This document shows, piece after piece, positions 56,012 through 64,000 of a stretch of DNA of 64,000 nucleotides; position 1 is the first letter of the stretch; each line of letters opens with the position of its first letter. The notes under the pieces were generated by a model, which was not told where the DNA came from, ran no database searches, and saw only the letters and a list, made by a program, of their open reading frames with translations. The translations under genes were made by a program, and so were the position numbers. Location of the stretch: contig NZ_OZ060452.1 in assembly GCF_964059235.1 (NCBI RefSeq), forward strand, positions 1,596,744 through 1,660,743, in the 5' to 3' direction. The stretch comes from Candidatus Tisiphia endosymbiont of Nedyus quadrimaculatus. GTDB taxonomy: Bacteria > Pseudomonadota > Alphaproteobacteria > Rickettsiales > Rickettsiaceae.

Positions 56012-58531
56012 ATGATGCTCATTAAAAGATTTTTTATTAGCCTAAGCATAATAGTTTGCACAGTTGTAGTAATTTTAAGTTTATTAATATTAAGTAGTAG
56101 TAAAGGATATTTAGATAAGCCAATTAAGAAGGTAATAGAATTTTACCTTGATAAAAAAGCTATGAAAATACGGATAGGTAACTTACAAGTAAGAAATAAT
56201 ATTCTATCAATCGATAAAATCTTTATGGATTTAGCAAATAACGCCCAAGGTGAAATTACTAATTTCAAAATCAGTTTTATTATTGATGATATAACAACCA
56301 AGCCTTTAATTCTTAGTACTATTGATATAGATAGTTTTTCCTTAATCTCTAAAGATAATCAACTAGTAATAAATGCTAAAATATCTGGTAAATCCATTGT
56401 GGATTTTTTTAAAAATAAGATTGAAACACAGTTAAACTTAGGTTCTATAAAAAATATTTCTTTGCTTGATAGTTATGGTGAAAAATTACCTGATGGTGAA
56501 GGATTTTGTTCCTATAACAGTAAAATTTCTAGAGCTTCTAAGAAATCAATCAATTGCAAACTAGAGTTTGGTGATAAAGCCTATCTATTATTCAATAGTG
56601 TATTGGATGGTAGCATAATTCAAGCAAGTGGTAATGCTCAGAATATTCCTATAATGATTTATCAAATTGCTGAGAAAATTATTCCTGATAACCAAGTAAT
56701 TTTATTTCTACAGGAATATATGAAAGGTGGTTATATTAGAAATGGAGAGTTTGATTTTAATTTTGATAAAAATTCTTTAGAGAAAAATATCTCCCTAGAA
56801 ACCGCATTGAAAGCCAAGCTGCATGTTGTAGATCTTGAATATCAATATGATAAAGACTATCCCCCTTTACGAAAAATTGATACTGATGTTACTATATCTG
56901 GGCTATCTGTTAAGTTCATATTAAATCAAGCATATAGTAGTGATAGTCTTATTTCGGGTGGGATAATAACTTTTGATTGGCAAGGGATGGATAAATCAAA
57001 TTTCATCGTTAATGCTAATGCTAAGGGGAGTGTTAACGATTTAATTGATTTCATGTCAAATGAGGATTATAACAAGGTAAAAAAACAAGGGATCGATCTT
57101 AAAAAGATTACTGGAATCGCTAATTCAAAAATTGCCATAATAATACCGATTAGCCCAGTTATCAAAAATACTTATGATATTTCTACAATAATAACGGGAG
57201 TAAATGGCAAAGCATTTAGTGACAATGTCATATTAAAAAATGCCAAAATAACTGGAACATTTAATGGCGATAAGCTAAACTTAATCGGTATAGGTAAAAT
57301 TAATGGTTATGACAGTAATTTACTTATCGATGTTAATGTCACTGATAATAACCAAGATGATTATCAGACTCTATTAAAAGTAAAAACTACCATTATGGGT
57401 AATAACCAAAAGGTTGGTATATTAAAGTTAATCTCAGGTAGTAGTGTCCTAGATTTTGAATATAAAGAGCAAAAAAATGGGAAAAGCTTCATTAAAGCCA
57501 ATACTAACCTCAAAAACTTAGAATTTTATATTGATAAAATATCTATGCGTAAAAAACTTGGTAGTGAAGCTAAGTTTACTTTGACTGGCAAGTTATATAA
57601 TAACCTAAATGGTGATATTGATTTTAATCTTTCGGGAGAAAATAACTTAAAAATAGTTGGTAAGGTTAAAGTAGCAGAAGATAAGTACGATGTTACTTTA
57701 CCTGTGATGAAGTATGATACGACTGATCTAGTAGGGAAATTGCTTTTAGGTAAAGATAGCTTGAATGCTGAAATTCATGGAAGACAACTAGATTTGTCTG
57801 AATCTAATATGATGCAATTTTTAGAGAAAGAAGGAGATCCAAAAAATATTCATTTAACAGTTGATGTAGATAGGGTAAAGTTAAAAAATAATATAATGCT
57901 TGATAAGCTTAATTTACAAATTGATTGTAATAAAATAAAATGTTTTTCTGGTTCTTTAAATTCAAAAATTGGCACTAGATCTTTTAAAATGCTACTTACA
58001 GATAAAAAAGATCTAGAACAATGGATAGTTACCTGTGATAATGCTGGAGCTTTATTTAGAGGTATTGGTATGTATAATAAAATGAAATCTGGTATTATAA
58101 ATCTGACACTTGATACAAAAAGATATGATGCCAAAAAGGGAGAAGTGATACCAATCGTAGATGGAACATTTGATATAAAGTACTTTGTTACTACCGATGT
58201 GCCTTTTCTTACTAGAATGGTATCATTTGTTTCTTTCCCAGGTTTTATGAGTTTTATATTAAATAATAAGGATATCATGTTTAGGAACATGACAGGTAGA
58301 TTTAGTTATATAGGTAATACCATAAATATTGCTGATACATCAGCTACTGGACCATTTTTTGATTTTACAATGCAAGGCACAATTGATACTAATAAACATC
58401 AAATGAAGCTTAAAGGTAATGTAATACCTTCTTTCTTTTTTGCAAGTAACGTTATCACTAAAATACCAGTAATTGGTAAAATATTTTCAAAGGTTGTGCC
58501 TTATTCTGTAGAGTTAAAATATAAGGACTAA
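56012..58531 (+). CDS. AsmA/YhdP-like inner-membrane protein
   Basis: An 839-residue protein with one N-terminal signal-anchor helix (residues 5-30, RFFISLSIIVCTVVVILSLLIL) and a long periplasmic part rich in beta strands, of the AsmA-like superfamily (TamB, YhdP). The C-terminal AsmA_2-like region at about 690-830 has GIGMYNKMKSGIINLTLDT, FLTRMVSFVSFPGFMSFI, FSYIGNTINIADTSATGPFFDFTMQGTID and PSFFFASNVITKIPVIGKIFS. Proteins of this group form hydrophobic grooves that carry phospholipids to the outer membrane. Two tandem ATG codons (56012, 56015) give equivalent starts. It stands alone, followed by repeats. Confidence 0.8.
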   Translation: MMLIKRFFISLSIIVCTVVVILSLLILSSSKGYLDKPIKKVIEFYLDKKAMKIRIGNLQVRNNILSIDKIFMDLANNAQGEITNFKISFIIDDITTKPLILSTIDIDSFSLISKDNQLVINAKISGKSIVDFFKNKIETQLNLGSIKNISLLDSYGEKLPDGEGFCSYNSKISRASKKSINCKLEFGDKAYLLFNSVLDGSIIQASGNAQNIPIMIYQIAEKIIPDNQVILFLQEYMKGGYIRNGEFDFNFDKNSLEKNISLETALKAKLHVVDLEYQYDKDYPPLRKIDTDVTISGLSVKFILNQAYSSDSLISGGIITFDWQGMDKSNFIVNANAKGSVNDLIDFMSNEDYNKVKKQGIDLKKITGIANSKIAIIIPISPVIKNTYDISTIITGVNGKAFSDNVILKNAKITGTFNGDKLNLIGIGKINGYDSNLLIDVNVTDNNQDDYQTLLKVKTTIMGNNQKVGILKLISGSSVLDFEYKEQKNGKSFIKANTNLKNLEFYIDKISMRKKLGSEAKFTLTGKLYNNLNGDIDFNLSGENNLKIVGKVKVAEDKYDVTLPVMKYDTTDLVGKLLLGKDSLNAEIHGRQLDLSESNMMQFLEKEGDPKNIHLTVDVDRVKLKNNIMLDKLNLQIDCNKIKCFSGSLNSKIGTRSFKMLLTDKKDLEQWIVTCDNAGALFRGIGMYNKMKSGIINLTLDTKRYDAKKGEVIPIVDGTFDIKYFVTTDVPFLTRMVSFVSFPGFMSFILNNKDIMFRNMTGRFSYIGNTINIADTSATGPFFDFTMQGTIDTNKHQMKLKGNVIPSFFFASNVITKIPVIGKIFSKVVPYSVELKYKD

Positions 58532-58816
58532 AACGATGTTATTCCCGCCTTCGCAGGAATAACACCTTTTTTGTTTAAACATATTAGATTCTGTTGACAA
58601 AATTTAAATCGTTTATATTTTGAGTATTTTAAAGCGAAAATTAATAACTTACCTTACGCATAATCCCCATGGCAATTTAAAAATTGCAGAAAAGCACAAT
58701 ACGTCTATTAGCGAAACCACGTAGTGGTTGTGGCAATCCACATTTATTAGATTGCTTCGCCGCCACCAAAGTGGCTTCTCGCTGTCAATAAGCGTTGAAA
58801 AATGACCCACATAAGT
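58532..58816. repeat. Repeat-filled gap after the AsmA-like gene
   Basis: CCCGCCTTCGCAGGAATAACACCTTTTTTG after the stop is a repeat hairpin that may terminate the transcript. At about 58700-58795 there is a decayed family G palindrome (GCGAAACCACGTAGTGG.. GCAATCC / GATTGCTTCGCCGCC.. CTTCTCGC). No gene is visible. Confidence 0.5.
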
Positions 58817-59014
58817 CTATGTAAATTTTAGCTTTCTCATAACATTTATAATATCTTCTCTAGTAGATTCTTGATATACATTGTTCATTACTTACCTCCT
58901 AACTTGAGAAAATTATCGTATATCTCACAATTAGCTTTCGGGATATGTTTTAAAGTATGATATTCTTGGTAATTACTTGGCTCTGTTACTTTTAACTCAT
59001 CTTTATTACGTAAT
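58817..59014 (-). pseudogene. Two short frames of unknown, truncated genes
   Basis: On the minus strand an open frame cut off by the MITE at 59015 reads KVTEPSNYQEYHTLKHIPKA, then NCEIYDNFLKLGGK and a stop at 58888. A second frame (58817-58888, MNNVYQESTREDIINVMRKLKFT) starts in that stop with a GGAGGT site. The tight overlap suggests a decayed two-gene operon. The second start vaguely recalls the N-terminus of IS21 IstB, which is weak evidence. Confidence 0.35.
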
Positions 59015-59162
59015 ACGTTAATTCGGGATAAGGATTAGTAAAAATAGCAGACATATATACACTACGAAGAGCAATTAATGTATGAATTCACAGAAATGCA
59101 ATTTATACATATCCAAAATCTTGTATTAGTTATAGCTAAAGCATTTTTACTAATCCTTATCC
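59015..59162. repeat. IS982-type MITE, split by IS256 copy 3
   Basis: The first 148 bp of the MITE, identical by eye to 38493-38639 apart from one base at the end, stop at CCTTATCC exactly where IS256 begins. The missing 11 bp (CGAATTAACGT) follow CCTTATCC on the right of IS256 copy 1 (4970-4988). Confidence 0.85.
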
Positions 59163-60499
59163 GGCTCTGTCCAAAAAACTGTGTAAATTTCGAAATAGGT
59201 TATATATAAAAGTATAACAAAAAAGGAAATTACATGAATAAAAAAACTAATGAATCAATAAAGCAAGCAGTAGATTTATTAATAGATAATGATACAGATG
59301 TAAGTACAATACTGAAAGAAGGAGGTTTATTAAAAGAATTGACCAAACGTTTAATAGAGAAGGCACTGCAGTCAGAAATGAATAATCATCTAGGCTATGA
59401 TAAATACAGTTGTGCAGATAATGATAATGCTCGTAATGGTATAACTAGCAAAAAACTGATCTCCGAACATGGAGCTGTAGAAATAGAAGTACCAAGGGAT
59501 AGGCATAATACCTTTGAACCCGCAATACTACCAAAACGCCAGAAACGTTTTGATGGTTTTGACGATAAAGTACTATCATTATATGCTAAAGGCATGAGTA
59601 TATCTGATATTAAGATTCAGTTACAGGAGTTATACAGTGTTGAAATAAGTGAAGGCTTAATCAGCCAAATTACTGATGATGTAATGGATGAGGTTAAAGC
59701 TTGGCAGAGTCGACCATTAGAAGAGATATATCCGATAGTATTTTTTGATTGTTTAGTAGTAAAAGTCAGGCAAGATAAAAGGATAATCAATAAGGCAGTA
59801 TATGTTGCATTAGGAATTGATTTATCTGGTAAAAAAGATATATTGGGATTATGGATCAGTGAAAATGAAGGGGCAAAATTTTGGCTCGGTAATTTTACCG
59901 AAATGAAAAATAGAGGGCTAAAAGATATACTGATTGCCTGTAGCGATAATCTTACTGGTATGTCTGAGGCAATAGAAGCAGTTTATCCAAAAACAGAACA
60001 TCAATTGTGTATTGTACATCAGATTAGAAATAGTTTAAAATATGTGTCGTATAAAGATAGGAAGCAACTGTCTAGCGATTTAAAGCCGATATATACTGCA
60101 GTAACGGAAGAACAAGCCCATTTAGCTTTAGTATCTTTTGAAGAAAAATGGAATAAACAATATCCACAAATTGCCAAATCATGGTATAATAATTGGGACA
60201 ATCTAATGATTTTTCTAGGGTATCCTGAGTCAATTAGAAAGGTAATTTATACAACTAATTCAGTTGAATCTGTCAATAGTCAATTGCGTAAAGTAACAAA
60301 TAATAAGCGGGTTTTTCCTAATGATAATGCTGTTTTTAAAAGTTTATATTTGACAATTGACTATATGACCAAAAAATGGACTATGCCCATTCCAAACTGG
60401 AATGAAGCTATGGCTCATTTGATGGTTAAATTTGAGGATAGGCTTAACAAAATTTAATGACCTATTTTTTCGAATTTACACAGTTTTTTGGACAGAGCC
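59163..60499 (+). mobile_element. IS256-family insertion sequence, copy 3
   Basis: 1337 bp, ends as in the other copies. The 8 bp outside are CCTTATCC (left) and GATTATTT (right), so this copy has no target duplication of its own. Its left flank pairs with the right flank of copy 1 and its right flank is close to the left flank of copy 1 (AGTTATTT). Confidence 0.95.
59234..60457 (+). CDS. IS256-family transposase
   Basis: 407 residues, complete, same protein as copy 2 (Val near the C-terminus where copy 1 has Ile). DDE core as described for the first copy. Confidence 0.95.
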   Translation: MNKKTNESIKQAVDLLIDNDTDVSTILKEGGLLKELTKRLIEKALQSEMNNHLGYDKYSCADNDNARNGITSKKLISEHGAVEIEVPRDRHNTFEPAILPKRQKRFDGFDDKVLSLYAKGMSISDIKIQLQELYSVEISEGLISQITDDVMDEVKAWQSRPLEEIYPIVFFDCLVVKVRQDKRIINKAVYVALGIDLSGKKDILGLWISENEGAKFWLGNFTEMKNRGLKDILIACSDNLTGMSEAIEAVYPKTEHQLCIVHQIRNSLKYVSYKDRKQLSSDLKPIYTAVTEEQAHLALVSFEEKWNKQYPQIAKSWYNNWDNLMIFLGYPESIRKVIYTTNSVESVNSQLRKVTNNKRVFPNDNAVFKSLYLTIDYMTKKWTMPIPNWNEAMAHLMVKFEDRLNKI

Positions 60500-61138
60500 G
60501 ATTATTTTGCTTCTGCAGTTCAGAGGGGTTCAGATTAACACATAGATATTGTTGACAAAGTTTTATTAGTTCTTGCTCTACTCTTGGTATTTCCAAATAT
60601 GCACAAAGTGTTATAAAATGTCCTATTGTCTCTTGAATTATCTTCTTAGCTTTTTCCGGTGATTTAGCTCCTAGAGTTTGCAAGTTATGTTTTCTGTCAA
60701 GAACTTTAATCAATGCTACATCATATTTTTTTTGCTGAATTAATAAATCTAGTGTTTCCGCTGAGCTAATCTTGCCATAAGGTTTAACCCTAGTCAAATC
60801 TTCTACTTGACTAGCCACTTGATTGCCAAAAATATAGGCAATCATGGGTTCGGTCAGTTTTGTATCTTCAATGGTATCGTGCAGTAATGCGGTAACAATC
60901 ATGTCGGTTCTAAACAATCGTGGAATTTCTAGGGTTGTGTACTGGGCAACCATATAAGCCACTTCAATCGGATGCGAGTAATATGGCTCACCGGATTGTC
61001 TCATTTGACTGCCATGATATTTTTTAGCATAGTAGATGCCTTTTTTTACTACATCAATGTCTATTGGTTGCTTTACTTTTGTATTTAGCAAAATTAATTC
61101 ATTAAGCAACCTCTCAGCATATGAACAAAACTGGTATT
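60462..61138 (-). pseudogene. spoT: SpoT/RelA-like HD hydrolase, main part (split by IS982, tail cut by IS256)
   Basis: An HD-domain protein of the kind amplified in Rickettsia as short SpoT-like genes. Residues show GIYYAKKYHGSQMRQSGEPYYSHPIEVA, the catalytic HD in ALLHDTIEDTKL and VLDRKHNLQTLGA, all as in the (p)ppGpp hydrolase domain; no synthetase domain. The open frame is continuous leftward from the IS982 border at 61138 (YQFCSYAERLLNELI); a TTG at 61109 could start a shortened protein. The first 11 or so codons lie beyond IS982 at 62145-62175. The last residues (RLCPKNCVNSKK) come from IS256 copy 3. It may still yield an N- and C-terminally altered protein. Confidence 0.8.
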
Positions 61139-62139
61139 ACGTCAATTCGGGATAAGGATATTGAGAACATGTAGATTAAAATCAAATTTTGTTGAAGGTT
61201 TATTTTTCTTTAATGAATAAGCAACAAGAGTAGATAATATATGGACAAAGGCATTTATTGGTGATCTATGTCTAGTATGTTCAAGGTTCATTTTATTTTT
61301 TAGATAATCAAAAACTGTTTCAATTAAGTTACGCTTTCGAAGTAAGATTTTTTCTTTCAAATCCATTAATTTATTTTCCATATTCTTCTTAATTCCATGA
61401 ATCATTTTTAAGCCTCTTTCATATAAATTTAAGAACAAATTTTGCTTAATATAACCTTTATCAGCTGCTATAATTCCAGTTAATCTTTTTGTTAACTCCG
61501 GTACTGGAACCCTATCATCTACATTGCCTTTGGTCACTTTTAATGCCATAAACTCCCCTTTATTATTGATTATTACATGTAATTTAAAACCATAAAAATA
61601 CCCCATAGAGGATTTACTATGTTTGGCTAATCCTTTAAAAACTTTATTGCTATAACGCCTTTTATTGTGACAAGCTTTAATCGTTGTAGAGTCAATAAAA
61701 TAAATACCTGTTTCCTCACCAAACAACAAATGAATCAACATATTTAGCGGTATGAATAATCGTGCCATTAATTCAACAAATCTATTATAACTCAAGGCTT
61801 TAGGGAAATCATCCTTATGCATGCACTCTATATAACTTTTATAGAAAAATTTAAAATTCTTAGCATAGGATGTATGAAACATAATTATTATTGTTAACAT
61901 TTCACTTAAACTCATGCTACAACAGCGATTTCTCTGCTTATTTGATGGTAATAACTTTCTCTGTTCATACTCCAAATAAATTTTACAAAAATCATCTATA
62001 AAACTATATAATTCTGTGATATCTTTTTTCATGCCTGTAGTTTGTTTTTTTGTTTAAAAATATAAATACTGCAGGCACTCCTTTTTGACAATCCTTTTAT
62101 CTATTACTATTTCATCTATATCTTATCCCGAACTGACGT
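61139..62139 (-). mobile_element. IS982-family insertion sequence, intact
   Basis: 1001 bp with terminal repeats ACGTCAATTCGGGATAAG and CTTATCCCGAACTGACGT, flanked by the 5-bp direct repeat GTATT (61134-61138 and 62140-62144). Removing it with one repeat restores the reading frame of the HD gene across the junction. Confidence 0.95.
61142..62032 (-). CDS. IS982-family transposase
   Basis: 296 residues, complete. DDE residues: first Asp in IYFIDSTTIKACHNKR (about residue 111), second in GIIAADKGYIKQN (about 190), Glu in KRNLIETVFDYLKNKM (about 238). The last residues (NILIPN) and the TGA lie in the terminal repeat. It is the probable source of transposase for the MITEs at 38493 and 59015. A 5' scrap of the same IS is at 5557-5748. 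Confidence 0.93.
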   Translation of the reverse strand: MKKDITELYSFIDDFCKIYLEYEQRKLLPSNKQRNRCCSMSLSEMLTIIIMFHTSYAKNFKFFYKSYIECMHKDDFPKALSYNRFVELMARLFIPLNMLIHLLFGEETGIYFIDSTTIKACHNKRRYSNKVFKGLAKHSKSSMGYFYGFKLHVIINNKGEFMALKVTKGNVDDRVPVPELTKRLTGIIAADKGYIKQNLFLNLYERGLKMIHGIKKNMENKLMDLKEKILLRKRNLIETVFDYLKNKMNLEHTRHRSPINAFVHILSTLVAYSLKKNKPSTKFDFNLHVLNILIPN

Positions 62140-62144
62140 GTATT

Positions 62145-62175
62145 GTGAATTATCCCAATAGTTAATATCTTCCAT
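62145..62175 (-). pseudogene. spoT: N-terminal codons of the split SpoT-like gene
   Basis: From the ATG at 62175 the strand reads MEDINYWDNSQ and continues, after removal of IS982 and one GTATT, as YQFCSYAERLLNELI in frame. No other stop intervenes. Confidence 0.75.
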
Positions 62176-62340
62176 AAAAATCATAATATTTTAATTATAA
62201 AGTTATAATAAACTAAGATTTTTATTACTCAAAGCATTAACTACTTTTGATTTTTAAAAAGATACAATATTTTCTAATCTTGTTGTAAAATTACAGTTTC
62301 TTATCCATAAAAGTAATATCCAATAATTCGCTAACATGCT

Positions 62341-62542
62341 ATGCAGTTTTGATAGTCAACATCTCTTTGATCTTAAGCCTATATTTTTACCAAATATCTC
62401 TTTTTCCCTTTCTAATTTATTTATAGAAATGTGATATTGTTACAACTAAGATTTATTATTTCAATTTTCTGTATTATTTTTTCTTGCTATCGTTCAACCA
62501 AATCATCAATATCTATAAACTAATAAATATATAAGGTGATAA
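62341..62542 (+). promoter_or_regulatory. Leader region shared by the two proP-like genes, copy 2
   Basis: Almost the same 200 bp as 2109-2309, differing at about a dozen positions by eye, and ending in AAGGTGAT 4 bp before the ATG. Promoter boxes are not assigned. Confidence 0.5.
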
Positions 62543-63868
62543 ATGCTAGGAAATTATAAAGAACAAATAAGCTTAACAAAAGAACAGAAAGAAGCGGTTG
62601 GGTTATTATCAATCGGTAGTTTTTTGGAATATTTTGACTTGATGCTTTATGTACATATGGCAATATTGATGAATGAGTTGTTTTTTCCAAAAACTGATCC
62701 TCATACGACAAATCTTCTTGCAGCTACTGCCGTTTGTTCGACATTTGTCTTACGTCCCATAGGTGCTTTGATTTTTGGCTGGATTGGGGATAATATTGGA
62801 CGTAAAACAACAGTAGTGATAACAACTTTTATGATGGCGATTTCATGTTTTATTATAGCTGTTTTACCTACTTATGAACAAATAGGAGCTACTGCTGCTT
62901 GGTTAATGACAATGTGCCGTATTATGCAAGGTGTGTCTTCTATGGGAGAAGTGGTAGGAGCAAAACTCTATTTAACAGAACTTATTCAAAAATCACCCAT
63001 GCAATATTTTGTGGTAGCATTAATAATGGTAAGTGTAAGTTTAGGTGGAGTATGTGCCTTAGCTATTGCTTCTTTATTTACTAGTTATGGTTTTAACTGG
63101 CGTATGGCCTTCTTGGTTGGAACAGGCATTGCTATGATTGGTGCAATAGCAAGAACAGCACTTAGAGAAACGCCAGAATTTGCTGACGCGAAACGACGGA
63201 TAAAAAAAACTTTCGAAGAGTTTACTATAAATACAAAATCATTAGTTGCTAATCCTGTTATTCAAGAAAAAGTTAGTAAAAAAACTGCAATATCATATTT
63301 TTTTATGGAACTAGGACAACCTGTGTGGTTTTATTTTATTTATATCTATTGTAGCAATAGTATGAAGAATTCTTTTAATTTTGATGCTGGTCAAGTTATT
63401 CATCACAATTTCTTAGTTTCTATGGTAGACCTACTAGTAGTTATCACACTTACATTTTTAGCCTATAAGGTACATCCTTTAAAAATTTTAAAAACACAGT
63501 CAATAATATTTTTTGGCTTGGTTTTAGTATATCCACTTCTCCTAAATAATATTAATACTGTACAAGGTATATTTATAATTCAAGCACTAACAGCTGTATT
63601 TGCCCCTAGTACATTCCCAGCTAATCCTATTTTTTATAGAGCCTTCCCTATTTTTAAACGTTTTAGTTACGCTAGCTTTACATTTGCTATATCCCGTGCA
63701 TTAATGTCTGTAGTGACTTCTTTTGGAATTGTTTACCTTATAGAATATTTGGGTAATTATGGGCTGTTAGTTGTCATGCTCCCCATAATCACATTATATG
63801 GGATTGGGTTATTACATTTCATAAATCTAGAGAAGGTAACTGGTAGTTATGACTCGACTGTAACTTGA
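62543..63868 (+). CDS. proP: MFS transporter, ProP-like, second paralogue
   Basis: A 441-residue twelve-helix transporter of the metabolite:H+ symporter family with an intact end. The signature GDNIGRKTT loop and the helix 1 SIGSFLEYFDLML are present. It is about 60 per cent identical by eye to the protein at 2310-3656 in its first half, and both share the EFADAKRR / DFADAKRR loop. Substrate unknown. The start has AAGGTGAT at the right distance. A second SpoT-like HD gene converges on it, overlapping its 3' end by 50 bp. Confidence 0.88.
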   Translation: MLGNYKEQISLTKEQKEAVGLLSIGSFLEYFDLMLYVHMAILMNELFFPKTDPHTTNLLAATAVCSTFVLRPIGALIFGWIGDNIGRKTTVVITTFMMAISCFIIAVLPTYEQIGATAAWLMTMCRIMQGVSSMGEVVGAKLYLTELIQKSPMQYFVVALIMVSVSLGGVCALAIASLFTSYGFNWRMAFLVGTGIAMIGAIARTALRETPEFADAKRRIKKTFEEFTINTKSLVANPVIQEKVSKKTAISYFFMELGQPVWFYFIYIYCSNSMKNSFNFDAGQVIHHNFLVSMVDLLVVITLTFLAYKVHPLKILKTQSIIFFGLVLVYPLLLNNINTVQGIFIIQALTAVFAPSTFPANPIFYRAFPIFKRFSYASFTFAISRALMSVVTSFGIVYLIEYLGNYGLLVVMLPIITLYGIGLLHFINLEKVTGSYDSTVT

Positions 63869-64000
63869 TACCTAGACTATTTTTACAAAGTGTAATTATG
63901 TCATTGCTTATTTGTGGCATTTCAAGGTAGGTAGAGATTATTATAAAATGTTCTATAGTCTCCTCAATGATTTTCTTTACTTTCTCTAGAGATTTAGCCC
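63819..64000 (-). CDS. spoT: SpoT/RelA-like HD protein, second copy, partial (5' end outside window)
   Basis: Reading leftward from the window edge: AKSLEKVKKIIEETIEHFII, then ISTYLEMPQISNDIITLCKNSLGI, with a stop at 63819. This aligns with AKSPEKAKKIIQETIGHFITLCAYLEIPRVEQELIKLCQQYL of the HD gene at 60462-61138. Only the last 59 residues are visible, so it cannot be said whether it is intact. It overlaps proP by 50 bp, tail to tail. Confidence 0.7.
   Translation of the reverse strand, partial: AKSLEKVKKIIEETIEHFIIISTYLEMPQISNDIITLCKNSLGIKLQSSHNYQLPSLDL

Noticed and set aside
57850..58290. 146-residue frame opposite the AsmA-like gene
   Set aside because: Antisense to the conserved C-terminal region of that gene.

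Overview
The window is AT-rich chromosomal DNA of an obligate intracellular alphaproteobacterium of the Rickettsiaceae, most likely genus Rickettsia or a close relative. The reasons are an ATP/ADP translocase (Tlc) gene, in-frame palindromic elements of the RPE type inside rluC and ligA, SpoT-like HD genes paired with ProP-like transporters, an orphan GTA-type tail gene, and the gene order murC-murB-ddl-ftsQ-ftsA. The species cannot be fixed from the sequence alone. The load of insertion sequences and short repeats resembles the symbiont-type, expanded rickettsial genomes.

Layout. 1-2000: two minus-strand genes for non-housekeeping proteins (Sel1-like, coiled coil). 2310-3656: ProP-like transporter whose end is supplied by an IS256-family element. 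3633-6550: an IS graveyard (intact IS256, scraps of IS110, IS630, IS982 and IS5). 6592-9970: GNAT acetyltransferase, a broken phosphopantetheinyl transferase, ctaA, rluC. 10216-12877: ppdK with a frameshift in a 10-A tract. 13356-14753: candidate YopT-type (C58) cysteine protease. 15044-18541: truB-rpsO-pnp. 18885-19700: an AmpD-like amidase fold that appears to have lost its zinc ligands. 20023-21854: plsC and trpS. 22063-25432: repeats, IS256 copy 2 and a leucine-rich-repeat protein. 25490-29174: lpdA, a decayed vapBC pair, a methyltransferase and a lytic transglycosylase. 29739-33966: tlc, a DUF2125-like membrane protein, polyprenyl synthase. 34367-38173: ligA, fmt, def. 38891-43103: small phage-like protein, hpf, GTA-type tail protein. 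44238-50519: a P-loop kinase-like protein, then the peptidoglycan/division cluster. 51004-58531: dnaE, ugd and an AsmA-like protein. 59015-64000: MITE, IS256 copy 3, a SpoT-like HD gene split by an intact IS982, a second ProP-like transporter and the end of a second HD gene.

How the genes work together. Core functions are precursor and division control (murC, murB, ddl, ftsQ, ftsA), translation and RNA decay (truB, rpsO, pnp, trpS, fmt, def, hpf), replication and repair (dnaE, ligA), respiration (ctaA, lpdA, polyprenyl synthase) and use of host metabolites (tlc, two ProP-like carriers, PPDK). Candidate host-interaction proteins (C58 protease, LRR protein, coiled-coil and Sel1 proteins, dead amidase, P-loop protein) sit singly in repeat-rich gaps between core operons.

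The strongest structural signal is at the three near-identical IS256 copies. The middle copy has a perfect 8-bp target duplication. The first and third copies have swapped flanks, which suggests that the 54-kb block between them was placed between a once adjacent, convergent proP-HD gene pair by recombination between IS copies, or that it reflects an assembly error at the same point. At least seven families of short palindromic or MITE-like repeats fill the gaps, and several supply the last codons of real genes (ppdK, dnaE, murC, proP, probably plsC and fmt). No tRNA, rRNA or CRISPR array was recognised.
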